64,000 bases of DNA, taken from Gemmatales bacterium (GTDB lineage: Bacteria > Planctomycetota > Planctomycetia > Gemmatales > Gemmataceae). The position numbers and the translations under genes are program-made. The stretch spans positions 496,001 through 560,000 of the forward strand of contig BPJP01000002.1 of the NCBI GenBank assembly GCA_026004675.1. The letters run 5' to 3'. This document shows positions 8,883 to 17,552 of this stretch, one piece after another. Numbering within the stretch: position 1 is the stretch's first letter; each line of letters starts with the position of its first letter. The notes under the pieces are model-generated. The model searched no databases. It saw only the letters and a program-made list of their open reading frames with translations, and was not told the origin of the DNA.

Positions 8883-9131
8883 TTAGGGCACAAAGAGAAC
8901 CTGAATCGTGTCGTAACAGTGCAGATAGACCATATAGCCCGCACAGCCTATCCATAACCAAGCCGCGAACCAATCTCCAAGGCGAGCGCGATCCCAATCC
9001 GAATACACAGCTTCTACTCGTTCACCCGGAGGAAGGGATTCGTTTTTTTCTGCTTTTTCTGCTTCGCTTGTTCGCGACGCCACCCCAATGACAAGAGGCT
9101 GATCCGTTTGCTCGGCGACCGAGTTAGCCAT
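8883..9131 (-). CDS. Small membrane protein of unknown function
   Basis: An 82-residue protein. The start at 9131 is fixed by a strong Shine-Dalgarno (AGGAGAAGAGCA before the ATG). The first 50 residues are hydrophilic and charged (EAEKAEKNE). A single transmembrane helix follows at about residues 58-78 (WFAAWLWIGCAGYMVYLH). The topology would be a short tail-anchored protein. It is convergent with the GNAT gene, with stops two bases apart. No family recognised. Confidence 0.65.
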   Translation of the reverse strand: MANSVAEQTDQPLVIGVASRTSEAEKAEKNESLPPGERVEAVYSDWDRARLGDWFAAWLWIGCAGYMVYLHCYDTIQVLFVP

Positions 9132-9481
9132 TGCTCTTCTCCTGGCAAAAAAGAAGGGGTGAGGGCCCACGGACTCCCCACAAACAACGACCCCCCACGC
9201 CCTTTCATCGCGATAGTCAGGTAGGGGTGAGGGTCTACAGACTCCCCACAAAACGACCCTCACACCCTGCCCAAAAGACCTACCCACCGGCACCTTTTGA
9301 GCAATCCGGATGCCGAGACGCCAGGATTTCGCTGGTTTTCGTGAGTTCGCTACTCACAAGGACTTACGCAAACGGCGCAACATCTCTCCAGAAACACAGT
9401 GTGTCGATTGCGGCAAAAACCGGTGTGCGGATTCGAAGCAAAACGAAATGTTCGTTCGGTTTGGTGCAGTCGTGCGGCGGT
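9132..9481. other. Intergenic region, 350 bp
   Basis: Apart from the direct repeat pair at 9155-9260 I see no gene. A plus-strand open frame (9131-9574) crosses it, but its composition (Pro, Arg, His-rich, no hydrophobic core) and its overlap with two better-supported minus-strand genes argue against coding. Confidence 0.5.
9155..9260. repeat. Imperfect direct repeat pair (about 38 bp, period 68 bp) with an internal hairpin
   Basis: Copies at 9155-9192 and 9223-9260 both read AGGGGTGAGGG, then a variable hexamer, then ACTCCCCACAAA and a CGACC tail. In the second copy GTGAGGG is followed about 20 bases later by CCCTCAC, so it can fold into a stem-loop. The pair lies in the non-coding stretch upstream of the small membrane protein gene. 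Confidence 0.6.
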
Positions 9482-9751
9482 TTACGAATATGCGGGCGAA
9501 CGAACCACAACGAGGTTTCTTACGCCGGCGACATCTTCCAGGCGTTGGATCACAGCCTGAGCGATCTGCTTTAGATAGTAACAGGGCACCAGCCCCGAAA
9601 CCGTGACGACGCCGTTTTTCACTTCGCAACGCAATTTCGCGACCGCGCGGTAACCGCTATTCTGCAAAGCCGAACGTGCGGCTTCCAAAAGCGCCGCATC
9701 CGAAACGACCGATCCCCTCTGGGCTGTGGGCGTTTGGAAAGTTGCAAGCAT
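9482..9751 (-). CDS. BON domain protein
   Basis: An 89-residue protein that is essentially one BON domain. It has the helix AARSALQNSGYRAV, the strand-turn LRCEVKNGVVTVSGLV with the conserved G-x-V-x-L/V-x-G pattern, a helix QIAQAVIQRLEDV and the final strand GVRNLVV. BON domains bind phospholipid or membrane surfaces and occur in OsmY and secretin-associated proteins. No signal peptide is visible, so it is probably cytoplasmic. The start ATG has GGGAG seven bases upstream. It stands alone, with 238 bp to the end of purH. Confidence 0.85.
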   Translation of the reverse strand: MLATFQTPTAQRGSVVSDAALLEAARSALQNSGYRAVAKLRCEVKNGVVTVSGLVPCYYLKQIAQAVIQRLEDVAGVRNLVVVRSPAYS

Positions 9752-9989
9752 GCGACGGCTCCCTTACCGACATGACTCGAACCACATGGGGCGCCGCGTG
9801 AAGCTGCAACCGCCGTACCAATGTCAACGGCTTCTGGATTTCAGTTCGCCAAACCGACGTAACTGCTGATTCGACTTAAACAAATGGCTAAAAAAAAGGA
9901 ACGAAAAGGAAACGACGACCGGACGAACATGCCCAAGTGAGCGATGTCGTGCACAAAATGTGTGCGGTTCCTTCGCGATCGTGGCATCA

Positions 9990-11561
9990 TCAATGGCGAA
10001 AATGACGAACGCCAGTAAAGATCATAGCAATTCCATGCTCGTTGCAGGCGTTGATGACTTCTTGATCGCGTACGGAGCCGCCGGGTTGTACGACGGCGGT
10101 GATGCCGAAGCGGGCTGCCTCATCGATGCTGTCTCGGAACGGGAAGAAAGCATCGGAAGCGAGGACGGCGCCTTTTGTGCGTTCGCCTGCTTTTCTTGTG
10201 GCCAAATGTACCGAGTCGACCCGGCTCATCTGTCCGGCGCCAACGCCAACGGTCATGCCGTCCTTTACCAGGACAATCGCGTTGCTCTTGACGTGTTTGC
10301 AAATGATCCAGGCGACACGAAGGCTGTTGATTTCGGCATCGCCAGGCTGGCGCTTGGTGACGGTTTTGATCTGGGCGAAATCATCTCCGCCGGCATCGCG
10401 CGTTTGCACGAGCAAGCCGCCATCGACCCGGCGATAATCGAGGGTGTTGGTCTGTTCGCGGTTTACCAGCGGACCGGTTTTGAGCAGCCGAACGCTTTTT
10501 TTCCACGTTGGCCGGGTTGTCAACAATTGCCAGGCGGCCTCGCTGTAGCCGGGTGCGATGATGCACTCGACGAATCGGTTCGGCTCGGTGATCTGCCTGG
10601 CCGTGGCCTCGTCGAGTTCACGATTGAAGCCAAGAATGCCGCCAAAGGCGCTGAGCGGATCGCCTTCATACGCTTTTTGAAAAGCTTCTTCGAGCGTGCT
10701 GCCGATCGCGGCGCCGCACGGGTTGTTGTGCTTGATGACGACGGCAGCCGGCTCGGTAAACTCGCGGACCAGATTCAAAGCACTATCCAGGTCGAGAATA
10801 TTGTTGTACGAGAGTTCTTTGCCGTGCAACACCTCGGCGGTAGCGATGCTGGCAGCCGGCGGCGCCGGCTCGACGTAAAACGCCGCCCGCTGGTGGGGAT
10901 TCTCCCCATAACGCAACGCCTGGCGACGATGAAACCCAAGATGCAAGGTCTCCGGGAACGTATCGGAGCTTTCCAACCCTGCGAAATAGCGTGCAATGGC
11001 TCCGTCGTAGGCGGCGGTGCGGGCGAACGCCGCTGCCGCCAGGCGCTGCCTGGTCGCCAACGTCAGTGCCCCCTTGTTCTGGCGCAATTCGTCGATAACG
11101 GCCGGGTACTGGTCGGGCGAAGTGACGATCGCGACATCCTGGTAGTTCTTGGCCGACGATCGCACCATCGACGGCCCGCCGATGTCGATGTTTTCGATCA
11201 ACTCTTCGTGATCGGCTCTCTGCTCCAGCGTTTTTTCGAACGGGTAGAGGTTGCAGACCACCAGATCGATCGGTTCGATCTGATGTTCCTTGAGAGTGGC
11301 CATATGTTTGGGATCGTCGCGTCGGGCCAGGATGCCAGCATGGATGCGCGGATGCAATGTCTTGACTCGCCCGTCGAGGATCTCGGGAAAGCCAGTAACC
11401 TCGCTGATGTCAAGAACTTTCAGGCCAGCGTCGGCAAGAGTCTTGCGCGTTCCGCCCGTGGAGATCAGCTCGACGCCGAACTCTTGCAGAACCCGGGCAA
11501 AATCGACAAGGCCGGTTTTATCACTGACGCTCAACAACGCCCGACGGATGGTGCGTTCCAT
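9990..11561 (-). CDS. purH: Bifunctional AICAR formyltransferase / IMP cyclohydrolase
   Basis: A 523-residue enzyme of the last two steps of purine synthesis in the cytoplasm: formylation of AICAR with 10-formyl-tetrahydrofolate, then ring closure to IMP. The N-terminal MGS-like cyclohydrolase domain starts RRALLSVSDKTGLVDFA and contains STGGTRKTLADAG and DGRVKTLHPRIHAGIL. The formyltransferase domain contains LRYGENPHQRAAFY, the catalytic Lys-His of AVVIKHNNPCGAA, and the C-terminal SDAFFPFRDSID and QPGGSVRD. Length matches E. coli PurH (529). ATGs at 11579 and 11594 are alternatives, but 11561 places the family start best. No other purine gene is adjacent. Confidence 0.97.
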   Translation of the reverse strand: MERTIRRALLSVSDKTGLVDFARVLQEFGVELISTGGTRKTLADAGLKVLDISEVTGFPEILDGRVKTLHPRIHAGILARRDDPKHMATLKEHQIEPIDLVVCNLYPFEKTLEQRADHEELIENIDIGGPSMVRSSAKNYQDVAIVTSPDQYPAVIDELRQNKGALTLATRQRLAAAAFARTAAYDGAIARYFAGLESSDTFPETLHLGFHRRQALRYGENPHQRAAFYVEPAPPAASIATAEVLHGKELSYNNILDLDSALNLVREFTEPAAVVIKHNNPCGAAIGSTLEEAFQKAYEGDPLSAFGGILGFNRELDEATARQITEPNRFVECIIAPGYSEAAWQLLTTRPTWKKSVRLLKTGPLVNREQTNTLDYRRVDGGLLVQTRDAGGDDFAQIKTVTKRQPGDAEINSLRVAWIICKHVKSNAIVLVKDGMTVGVGAGQMSRVDSVHLATRKAGERTKGAVLASDAFFPFRDSIDEAARFGITAVVQPGGSVRDQEVINACNEHGIAMIFTGVRHFRH

Positions 11562-11706
11562 GGATACGAAGCCCCGCATTGGCAACCAGAACATCGGCTT
11601 ACTTGTTGCCTATGTTATGATCCGCGGAACCAATGGGCAGAGGCTCGCCGCAGTTTGAAAAGATTCACGACCGGGCAGAAGAAGCCGGTCTATCGTCCCC
11701 AATCGG

Positions 11707-13167
11707 TCATTCTTCGGGAATATAGTTGAGCGTGTAATAGGCGATTCGGTGGAGAAGCGGCAGGTTCTCTTTCTGCGAGCGGACGCCATTTAGGTGCAGC
11801 TCGTGGACGTGGCCTCGCTGCAATTTGTCGATATAGAGGCGAACGGTTCGCTGGTCTTGGCTCACGGTGATTTTGGTGATGTTCGGATTAGTGTGATCGA
11901 CTTCCGGGCTGCCGTACTGGCTGCGATAAATGTAGGTGTAAGTTTTCAACAGATACGATTTCGGGTCGCTGGCGGTAGCGGTGGCGACGGGTTTGGTGAA
12001 GACGAGTTCGAAGCCGTCGGGTTTGGCGCGCATTTCGAGGACTTCGAACGGGACTTTGCCGGTCCACTTGACGCGTTCGAGAGCGAAGGGTTTGTTGCCG
12101 CGCGAACCCCAACCACGATTGGTGCCACCGGCGAAGAGATAGCCGTCAGGCGTCATCAACAGGGGCAAAGTGCCGGAAGCGAATCCTTGACGAAACATGA
12201 AGCACGCCCCCTGGTAACGGTCCTTGATCTTTTCCAAAAAGACGCGCATGACCGTGCTGTGGCTTTGATCGCCGACGAAGAGCTGGTTTTTGAAGACGCC
12301 GAACTTGCCGCCGGTGGTATCGCAGGCGATGCCGCTCGCCGATTTCCCCATTTTGTCATAGGGGAACATGACAGCTGGCGGCATCAACTCAGGAATGCGG
12401 TCGGCTTCGGTCATGATTCGGCTGTTGCTGTTGGGTGTTTCCGGCTGTTTCATGTTCGGAGCTTGCGAGTACCATTTGTTGCCTGCGGGATGTCCTTGAA
12501 ACGATCCTGGCTTGAGCCACTTGAGCGCACAGGTGCCGTTCCACGGCCCCTGGTTATCGGTGTAGAAGACATCGCCGAGATGATTCATGCCGATGCCGCC
12601 GGGCGAGCGGATGCCGCTGCAAGTCGGGATGGCTTTGCCGTCTTTGGTGATGCGCAGGCACCAGCCGCGGAACTTGCAATTGCTGGTGAACGAGCCGGTC
12701 AAGCAAAGCACGACCCAGATGTTGCCTTCCTTGTCGAAATCGGACCCGAAGGCGTATTCGTGGTAGTCGCCGGAGATTTCCCAGTCGTCGCAGACGGTTT
12801 CGACGATGTCCGCCCGGCCATCTCCGTCGCTGTCCTTGAGCCGAGACAATTCGCCGCGCTGCGTGGCGTAGAGCCAGCCGTCGCGGTAAGCGAGGCCAAG
12901 CACTTCGTGCAATCCGCCGGCGAACTTGGTGAAATGAATCTGGCTCAGGTCGTCGGCTTTGGGATTGTCCACCAGGTAGATATCGCCTCGGCGCGTGGAA
13001 ACGGCCAGTTTGCCGTCAGGCATCAGGCACAGCCCGCCGACCTCCAGCACCAGCCCTTTGGGAATCGGCAACGTGGTGATGGGGTAGTAGTCGTCTTCGG
13101 TCGGATCGGCAGCCAGGACCGGCAACGCCACGAAAAGAAACAAACCGGGAACTACGAAGCGCATCAT
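11707..13167 (-). CDS. Secreted PVC-type beta-propeller protein (PQQ-dehydrogenase-like fold)
   Basis: A 486-residue exported protein. Residues 1-19 are a signal peptide ([13 protein letters not shown]). The body is a six-bladed NHL/sorbosone-dehydrogenase-like propeller with blades such as [42 protein letters not shown] and [20 protein letters not shown] calcium-like site is visible in [14 protein letters not shown]. The C-terminal 110 residues form a beta-sandwich ([13 protein letters not shown] onward). Many planctomycete relatives carry a cytochrome c domain; this one has no CXXCH, so it would need an external electron acceptor if it is an oxidoreductase. The substrate is unknown. Confidence 0.82.
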   Translation of the reverse strand: MMRFVVPGLFLFVALPVLAADPTEDDYYPITTLPIPKGLVLEVGGLCLMPDGKLAVSTRRGDIYLVDNPKADDLSQIHFTKFAGGLHEVLGLAYRDGWLYATQRGELSRLKDSDGDGRADIVETVCDDWEISGDYHEYAFGSDFDKEGNIWVVLCLTGSFTSNCKFRGWCLRITKDGKAIPTCSGIRSPGGIGMNHLGDVFYTDNQGPWNGTCALKWLKPGSFQGHPAGNKWYSQAPNMKQPETPNSNSRIMTEADRIPELMPPAVMFPYDKMGKSASGIACDTTGGKFGVFKNQLFVGDQSHSTVMRVFLEKIKDRYQGACFMFRQGFASGTLPLLMTPDGYLFAGGTNRGWGSRGNKPFALERVKWTGKVPFEVLEMRAKPDGFELVFTKPVATATASDPKSYLLKTYTYIYRSQYGSPEVDHTNPNITKITVSQDQRTVRLYIDKLQRGHVHELHLNGVRSQKENLPLLHRIAYYTLNYIPEE

Positions 13168-13283
13168 CCGAATCTCCCACTCGCACGCGGCTTGGCTCTC
13201 GTCTCATCCAAAAAAACATTTCCGTCAACGGGTCCGAGCGATCGGCAAGCGAGCCGAACGACGGCCGTTGTCAAGGTCGGAAG

Positions 13284-15971
13284 CTAATCAAACAGACTCC
13301 GGTCGGTAATCCGGAATATTTTGGTCTGCATGACGCCGTGGTTGGATCGAACGCGGATGGTATAAATGTCACGACGGCTGGCTTTCACTCTCCAGGACAC
13401 CACACTGCGGCGGGTGCTGGCATTCGCCGAAACGGGCGGCACGTTCTGTGTTGGTTCTCCCTCCGTCAAGGACAAAGCTCCTGTCAGGTTACCGTCTTTG
13501 TCGAGCAATTCAATAGTCAGCACTTCATCTGCAAACGGTTTCGCCACCTGGGCGGTCACCGTGAACTCCTTGCCGGCAACCAGTTCGCCGGCGATGGTCA
13601 GGCCGAGCCGACCTTGCTCGTCGGCCTCGACGTCGCCCAAGCCGTAGGTGAAGGCCAGTTCCCGGCTGGAGCCGGCCGCCAGGTCACGCTCGGCCCAGTA
13701 CATCACGACAGCGGAATCGTTCAACAATTTCATTGGCAGCACCGGCACGTCCCAGCCAGTCAGCTGATTCTTGCATTGCTCGGCAAGTTCGGGAGCAACC
13801 AGTTTTTTTTTCCTCAGCGCCACGTTTGGCCAGGCGCCGAGCGTGACGCGCGACGGGGGCTCGAAGCGGCCGCCGACTTTCAATTGCAAATGCGCAATCG
13901 TACCAGGATTCTTCAAGCTTTCGTACTCCTGAGCCTGAATGAAATCGGGCACTTGCGACGGCCTGGAAAACACACGAAACGTATTGCACAATTCCCTTTC
14001 GCCGGGAATAACGAAGGGAACGCCGTCGTTCCGACCGATATACGTGTCGAGCATGAAACGCAAGCCGACATGGTGCACCCGGTTATCGCGGTTGTCGATC
14101 TTGTACGTCGCCAGGCAAGTGTCGAGAAGACGCGAGGTTTGGCCGGGTACGAGTTCGACGGTCTGGGTGACTTCGATTTTGGAATCGTCGAAGCGGAAGA
14201 CGGAACGGTACCCTCGGCGCTGCTCGCCGGCGCGGTCCGCCGCCAGGGCTTCGCGCATGACGACAAACTTTCCCGGCGGATGGCCGAAGAAGAATTCACG
14301 CCCGTCGATCCGGATACAGGTGTTGTTGGACAACCCATTTTCAAAATAAGTCAGTTTTTTATTATCACGAGTTTTCAATCCGAATGTCATAGTCGGCTCG
14401 AACCGTTCGGTGCGGCCGTCGATGTCCAGTTTGAAGGGGGTATCGAAAAGGATGATGTCGATTCGGGGCGCCGTGTCGATTAGCCCGATGTCCGGCTCCT
14501 GGGCAAACGGGTCTTTTTGAAAAGCGTCGCGGACGAACATGCCGCAAAGGACCAGCAGCAAGATTCCGGCAGGAAAGAGGTGCAGCAACCAATTGGGACT
14601 TGGGGGGCGCTGAGAATACCGGTCGTCTCGGCTGTCGGCAACAAGGATGGCTGCCGGCGGCTGCGACACCGGACGGGGCACACGCCCTCGATAAGGCCCA
14701 TTTCCTTCTTTCTGCGGTGGGTCCCCGACGGATGCTCGTGGCGCCTGTTTGGCGCCGGCATCGACGGCCAGGGTGACCGGCACGATGAACCGCTGGTTGC
14801 CGTTCGCCTGAATCAGCACCCTGGCTTGCAAGGTTTCACCCAGTCGATGCGGAACGTTGGCGATCAGTTGCACGGATGCGGTTCTGCCTTTGGGTGGGGG
14901 GGTACGAACTTTGAGCCAATCCGCGCTGCTGGCCGCCAAAGCATAAACGGATCGGTTTTCGTGGGTACGGACTTCCAAGGAGTGCACGACCTGGCTGCCT
15001 GGGCTGCCCGACAAGCTGACTCGTTGCTGGTCGATTTGGACTTTGGGAGGTTTGGCCAAGCCGTGAGCTTCGAAATATTGTTGCACAGCGCCCAGCCCAC
15101 TGGACGCCGGGCCGCGCACAGGATAGCGCCAGCCATTTTCCCGATACCAGTTGGCTACGGCCCCATTCTCGAAAAAGACAGCTGCCTCCTTCGGTCTGGC
15201 CTTGGCTTTTTCAGCCAGTTGCCTGGGTGTCAGGGCGCCCGCCAATACCCCGCTGGGGAATGGTTTTGGTTGGACCGAAGCCCGGACCACGATCACTTCC
15301 GAACCGCCGCTCGTATTGACGACGATCTTCGCTTCCAACTCCTTGAGGCTGGCTGACAACTTTCTCGACCGCACATAGACCGGTATCACCAGTTCGTCGG
15401 TGAACTGAAAGATTTTTCTCTGGGCGGCGCGGGCTTCGTGAAACGACAACCAGATGGCGTCTTGACAGACGATCGAACCGTAGATCAGCCGACTCCCGCG
15501 GTTCGAAAGACAGAGTTCGAATTTGCGGTCTTCCCCTGGTCGCAATTGGCCAAGGTTGATTTCCCTTGGCTCTACATAGAGCTTCGGTCCGGGCAGGCTG
15601 CACGGCAAGCGCGACAGGAATTCGTCGAGCCCGCGATCCAGGTCTGGGCCTTTGGCAGCCTCGCGGGCGGCCCGCGCCAGATCCGACCTCCCCATGCCGG
15701 CCAGAAACGCCGCCAGATCCCCCTCCTTGAACACCTCCCGGGCCATCGACCATTCATCGTTGCAGGCCTTGACGAGCTGATCGAAATTGCCACACGTTCG
15801 CCCGGACGGGAAAACGAAAGGGACAGGGAACGGCTGCATAGCCATGTTCACCGGACCTTTGGCCGATGACTGGCCGCTCAATACCATGCCGTCGAAATAG
15901 CAATACACCGCGTCCGGCGGATTGATCCGCGAACACTTGTGACATTTCTGCACTGCTGGATTGTCCGTCAT
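13284..15971 (-). CDS. Large membrane-anchored protein with N-terminal zinc ribbon
   Basis: An 895-residue planctomycete-type protein not assigned to a named function. Residues 10-24 carry a zinc-ribbon-like C-x2-C...C pattern (CHKCSRINPP, then VYCYFDG), with the fourth ligand unclear. Residues of about 130-400 contain two beta-sandwich stretches that read like ASPM/SPD-2/Hydin-type Ig domains (REINLGQLRPGEDRKFEL and TASVQLIANVPHRLGETL). One transmembrane helix lies near residues 465-485 (LFPAGILLLVLCGMFV). The exterior part of about 390 residues is beta-rich. A run of nine A (minus strand, 13803-13811) encodes KKK in frame. It is 46 bp from yciI-like and 116 bp from the propeller gene. Confidence 0.72.
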   Translation of the reverse strand: MTDNPAVQKCHKCSRINPPDAVYCYFDGMVLSGQSSAKGPVNMAMQPFPVPFVFPSGRTCGNFDQLVKACNDEWSMAREVFKEGDLAAFLAGMGRSDLARAAREAAKGPDLDRGLDEFLSRLPCSLPGPKLYVEPREINLGQLRPGEDRKFELCLSNRGSRLIYGSIVCQDAIWLSFHEARAAQRKIFQFTDELVIPVYVRSRKLSASLKELEAKIVVNTSGGSEVIVVRASVQPKPFPSGVLAGALTPRQLAEKAKARPKEAAVFFENGAVANWYRENGWRYPVRGPASSGLGAVQQYFEAHGLAKPPKVQIDQQRVSLSGSPGSQVVHSLEVRTHENRSVYALAASSADWLKVRTPPPKGRTASVQLIANVPHRLGETLQARVLIQANGNQRFIVPVTLAVDAGAKQAPRASVGDPPQKEGNGPYRGRVPRPVSQPPAAILVADSRDDRYSQRPPSPNWLLHLFPAGILLLVLCGMFVRDAFQKDPFAQEPDIGLIDTAPRIDIILFDTPFKLDIDGRTERFEPTMTFGLKTRDNKKLTYFENGLSNNTCIRIDGREFFFGHPPGKFVVMREALAADRAGEQRRGYRSVFRFDDSKIEVTQTVELVPGQTSRLLDTCLATYKIDNRDNRVHHVGLRFMLDTYIGRNDGVPFVIPGERELCNTFRVFSRPSQVPDFIQAQEYESLKNPGTIAHLQLKVGGRFEPPSRVTLGAWPNVALRKKKLVAPELAEQCKNQLTGWDVPVLPMKLLNDSAVVMYWAERDLAAGSSRELAFTYGLGDVEADEQGRLGLTIAGELVAGKEFTVTAQVAKPFADEVLTIELLDKDGNLTGALSLTEGEPTQNVPPVSANASTRRSVVSWRVKASRRDIYTIRVRSNHGVMQTKIFRITDRSLFD

Positions 15972-16017
15972 GGGTAACTTGCCAGGCTGCCTGGCATGTT
16001 CGCGTCACAGGCTGCTG

Positions 16018-16305
16018 TCAACCCGGCAACAGCTCACGGTTCCCTAAAACCGGATTCCAGGGACGCAGTTCATACTTCTGAAAAATTCCATTCTTGAAAA
16101 ACGGGTCATCCTTCAGCAATTGCTCGGCTGAACTCGCCGAATCCGCCTCATAAACGATCAGGGCGCCACTGTCGTCGGTGAACGGACCCGAAATCGCGAG
16201 TTTGCCTTCCTCGATCAAGCTCGTTAGATACCGGCGATGTTCCGGACGAACGGCGGCGATCTTCTCCTTGTCATCCGTGTAGGCGATAATGGCAGCGAAT
16301 TTCAT
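16018..16305 (-). CDS. YciI-like protein
   Basis: A 95-residue protein with the ferredoxin-like alpha/beta fold of the YciI family. It has the N-terminal strand KFAAIIAYTDD, the conserved His-Asp type pair (RPEHRRYLTSLIEEGKLAISGPF), then GALIVYEADS and the C-terminal helix-strand ending FQKYELRPWNPV. Family members are small dimeric proteins with a putative active-site His and Asp; a few act as hydrolases or dehalogenases, but most are uncharacterised. It is the first gene upstream of the 895-residue membrane protein (46 bp), so the two may be co-transcribed. Confidence 0.88.
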   Translation of the reverse strand: MKFAAIIAYTDDKEKIAAVRPEHRRYLTSLIEEGKLAISGPFTDDSGALIVYEADSASSAEQLLKDDPFFKNGIFQKYELRPWNPVLGNRELLPG

Positions 16306-16529
16306 AGCGGAATCTCACGGTCAATCGGCACGAAACACGATGCTTCGCTCGCAGTCGAAACCAGAGCGGGCTTTGTCGAATCCTATCCCAAAGAGAAAGG
16401 GAATTCAAATGCCGATTGACGGCCCTTTTGCTTGATAAGCGAATCAGACGGGCCTTTCCGTCAGGAGGCATCGGTCGGCGTCGGATCGTCGCTCGTCGTT
16501 GGCGGGGACCCCGCGCAGCCTTTCGGCCC

Positions 16530-16616
16530 TCAGCCGCCAGCACCGAGCTTCGGCAGCAACCAGCCAACGATCACGACAACGCCCACGAATAACGCCGGTA
16601 TCAGTATGTATTTCAT
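16530..16616 (-). CDS. 28-residue single-span membrane microprotein
   Basis: A short open frame with an excellent ribosome site: AAGGAG five bases before the ATG at 16616. The translation starts MKYILIPALFVGVVVIVGWL and ends LPKLGAGG, so it is one basic residue, an 18- to 20-residue hydrophobic helix and a short polar tail. The TGA is at 16530-16532. A TATAAT hexamer lies upstream on the same strand (16650-16655). These features look like a genuine small inner-membrane protein of the type that tunes a larger complex. It is divergent from the DUF447 gene. No homology can be tested here. Confidence 0.6.
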   Translation of the reverse strand: MKYILIPALFVGVVVIVGWLLPKLGAGG

Positions 16617-16649
16617 CGTCGCTCCTTTCGGTTCAATATCCTCCTTGCT

Positions 16650-16655
16650 ATTATA
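16650..16655 (-). promoter_or_regulatory. Candidate -10 box for the membrane microprotein
   Basis: A perfect TATAAT on the minus strand, 33 bases upstream of the microprotein start. A TTAACG 15 bases further upstream is a weak -35 candidate. Between this box and the start codon lies a second AAGGAGG followed by TTG, which would encode a seven-residue leader ending in the ATGA overlap with the microprotein; this is noted but unproven. Confidence 0.4.
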
Positions 16656-16720
16656 CGCACTTGGCGACTCCGTTAAAACCGGCGGCTTTCGAGCCACCTC
16701 ATCAGTACCCGTTCAAGCAG

Positions 16721-17302
16721 ATGCCTATGCGAATCCTCGAAGGCATTGTCACCACCCGATCTCCCTCGGGCGATGCCAACATTGCTCCGATGGGACCTTT
16801 CGTCGATAATGCCTTCCGCCGACTGGTCCTGCGCCCGTTTCGTACGTCGACCACCTATCGGAATCTCAAAACACATGGCGAAGGCGTTTTTCACGTCACG
16901 GACGATGTTCTGCTTCTGGCACAATCGGCAGTCGGTCTGCCGTCGCCCATGCCCCGACTCGCCAAAGCGTCGAAGATCGATGGTTTCGTCCTGTGCGATG
17001 CTTGCCGAGCCTATGAGTTCCGCGTCCTGTCTATCGACGACCGCGACGACCGAACCCGGATCGAAGCCGAGGTCGTCCAGCAAACGAGATTCCGGGACTT
17101 TTTCGGTTTCAACCGGGCCATGCACGCCGTCCTGGAAGCGGCCATTCTAGCGACTCGCCTTCACCTGTTGCCGACCGACCAGGTCGCCGCCGACATGACC
17201 AAACTCCAGGTGATCGTCGACAAAACAGGTGGAGCCACCGAACACGAGGCCTTCGATTTTTTGCGGGCTTACATCCAACAACACGTCCCTGACCGGTGTT
17301 GA
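16721..17302 (+). CDS. DUF447 family protein (flavin-reductase-like split barrel)
   Basis: A 193-residue protein with the DUF447 opening: RILEGIVTTRSPSGDANIAP, then MGPFVDN and the strand RLVLRPFRTSTTYRNL. It also has the FHVTDD and LCDACRAYEFRVLSID strands of a split beta-barrel related to FMN-binding proteins. A C-terminal helical segment (NRAMHAVLEAAILATRLHLL) is family-typical. DUF447 occurs in methanogens and in bacteria with tetrahydromethanopterin- or methanofuran-linked C1 metabolism, including planctomycetes. Its role there is not settled and no other C1 gene is in this window. ATGs at 16721 and 16727 are both usable. The upstream part of the open frame (from 16499) overlaps the microprotein and is not protein-like. 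Confidence 0.85.
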   Translation: MPMRILEGIVTTRSPSGDANIAPMGPFVDNAFRRLVLRPFRTSTTYRNLKTHGEGVFHVTDDVLLLAQSAVGLPSPMPRLAKASKIDGFVLCDACRAYEFRVLSIDDRDDRTRIEAEVVQQTRFRDFFGFNRAMHAVLEAAILATRLHLLPTDQVAADMTKLQVIVDKTGGATEHEAFDFLRAYIQQHVPDRC

Positions 17303-17552
17303 CGAAGGAACGAATCACGCCAAACTCGCCGCCTGGCACGACGCGTCGCGGGGTCGCTGGCAAATGCCCTCTGCATTCTTTATTTTCCCGACACCCTTCC
17401 AGCGCTTGCAAAAAATCCTTTTGCGGCTGGATTTTTCAACGGAACAAAGCGGACCTTATCGCGTGATCGAGACGGCAGCGGCAAAGAAATTGTTTCACGG
17501 GAAGGGCCAATCGATTCGGTGTCGTTCGCAGGAAGCGGCCTGGCAAACCTGT

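Noticed and set aside
9131-9574. 147-codon plus-strand open frame over the repeat pair
   Set aside because: Overlaps two supported minus-strand genes, has low-complexity Pro/Arg content and lacks a ribosome site.
9960-11729. 589-codon plus-strand open frame
   Set aside because: It is the antisense shadow of purH, which is clearly identified on the minus strand; GC-rich codon use keeps the opposite frame open.
11794-13287. 497-codon plus-strand open frame
   Set aside because: Shadow of the secreted beta-propeller gene; the composition is Gly/Val/Phe/Asp-rich without fold pattern.
13803-13811. A9 run as another slippage or error site
   Set aside because: The reading frame of the 895-residue protein passes through it intact (K-K-K), so nothing needs explaining.
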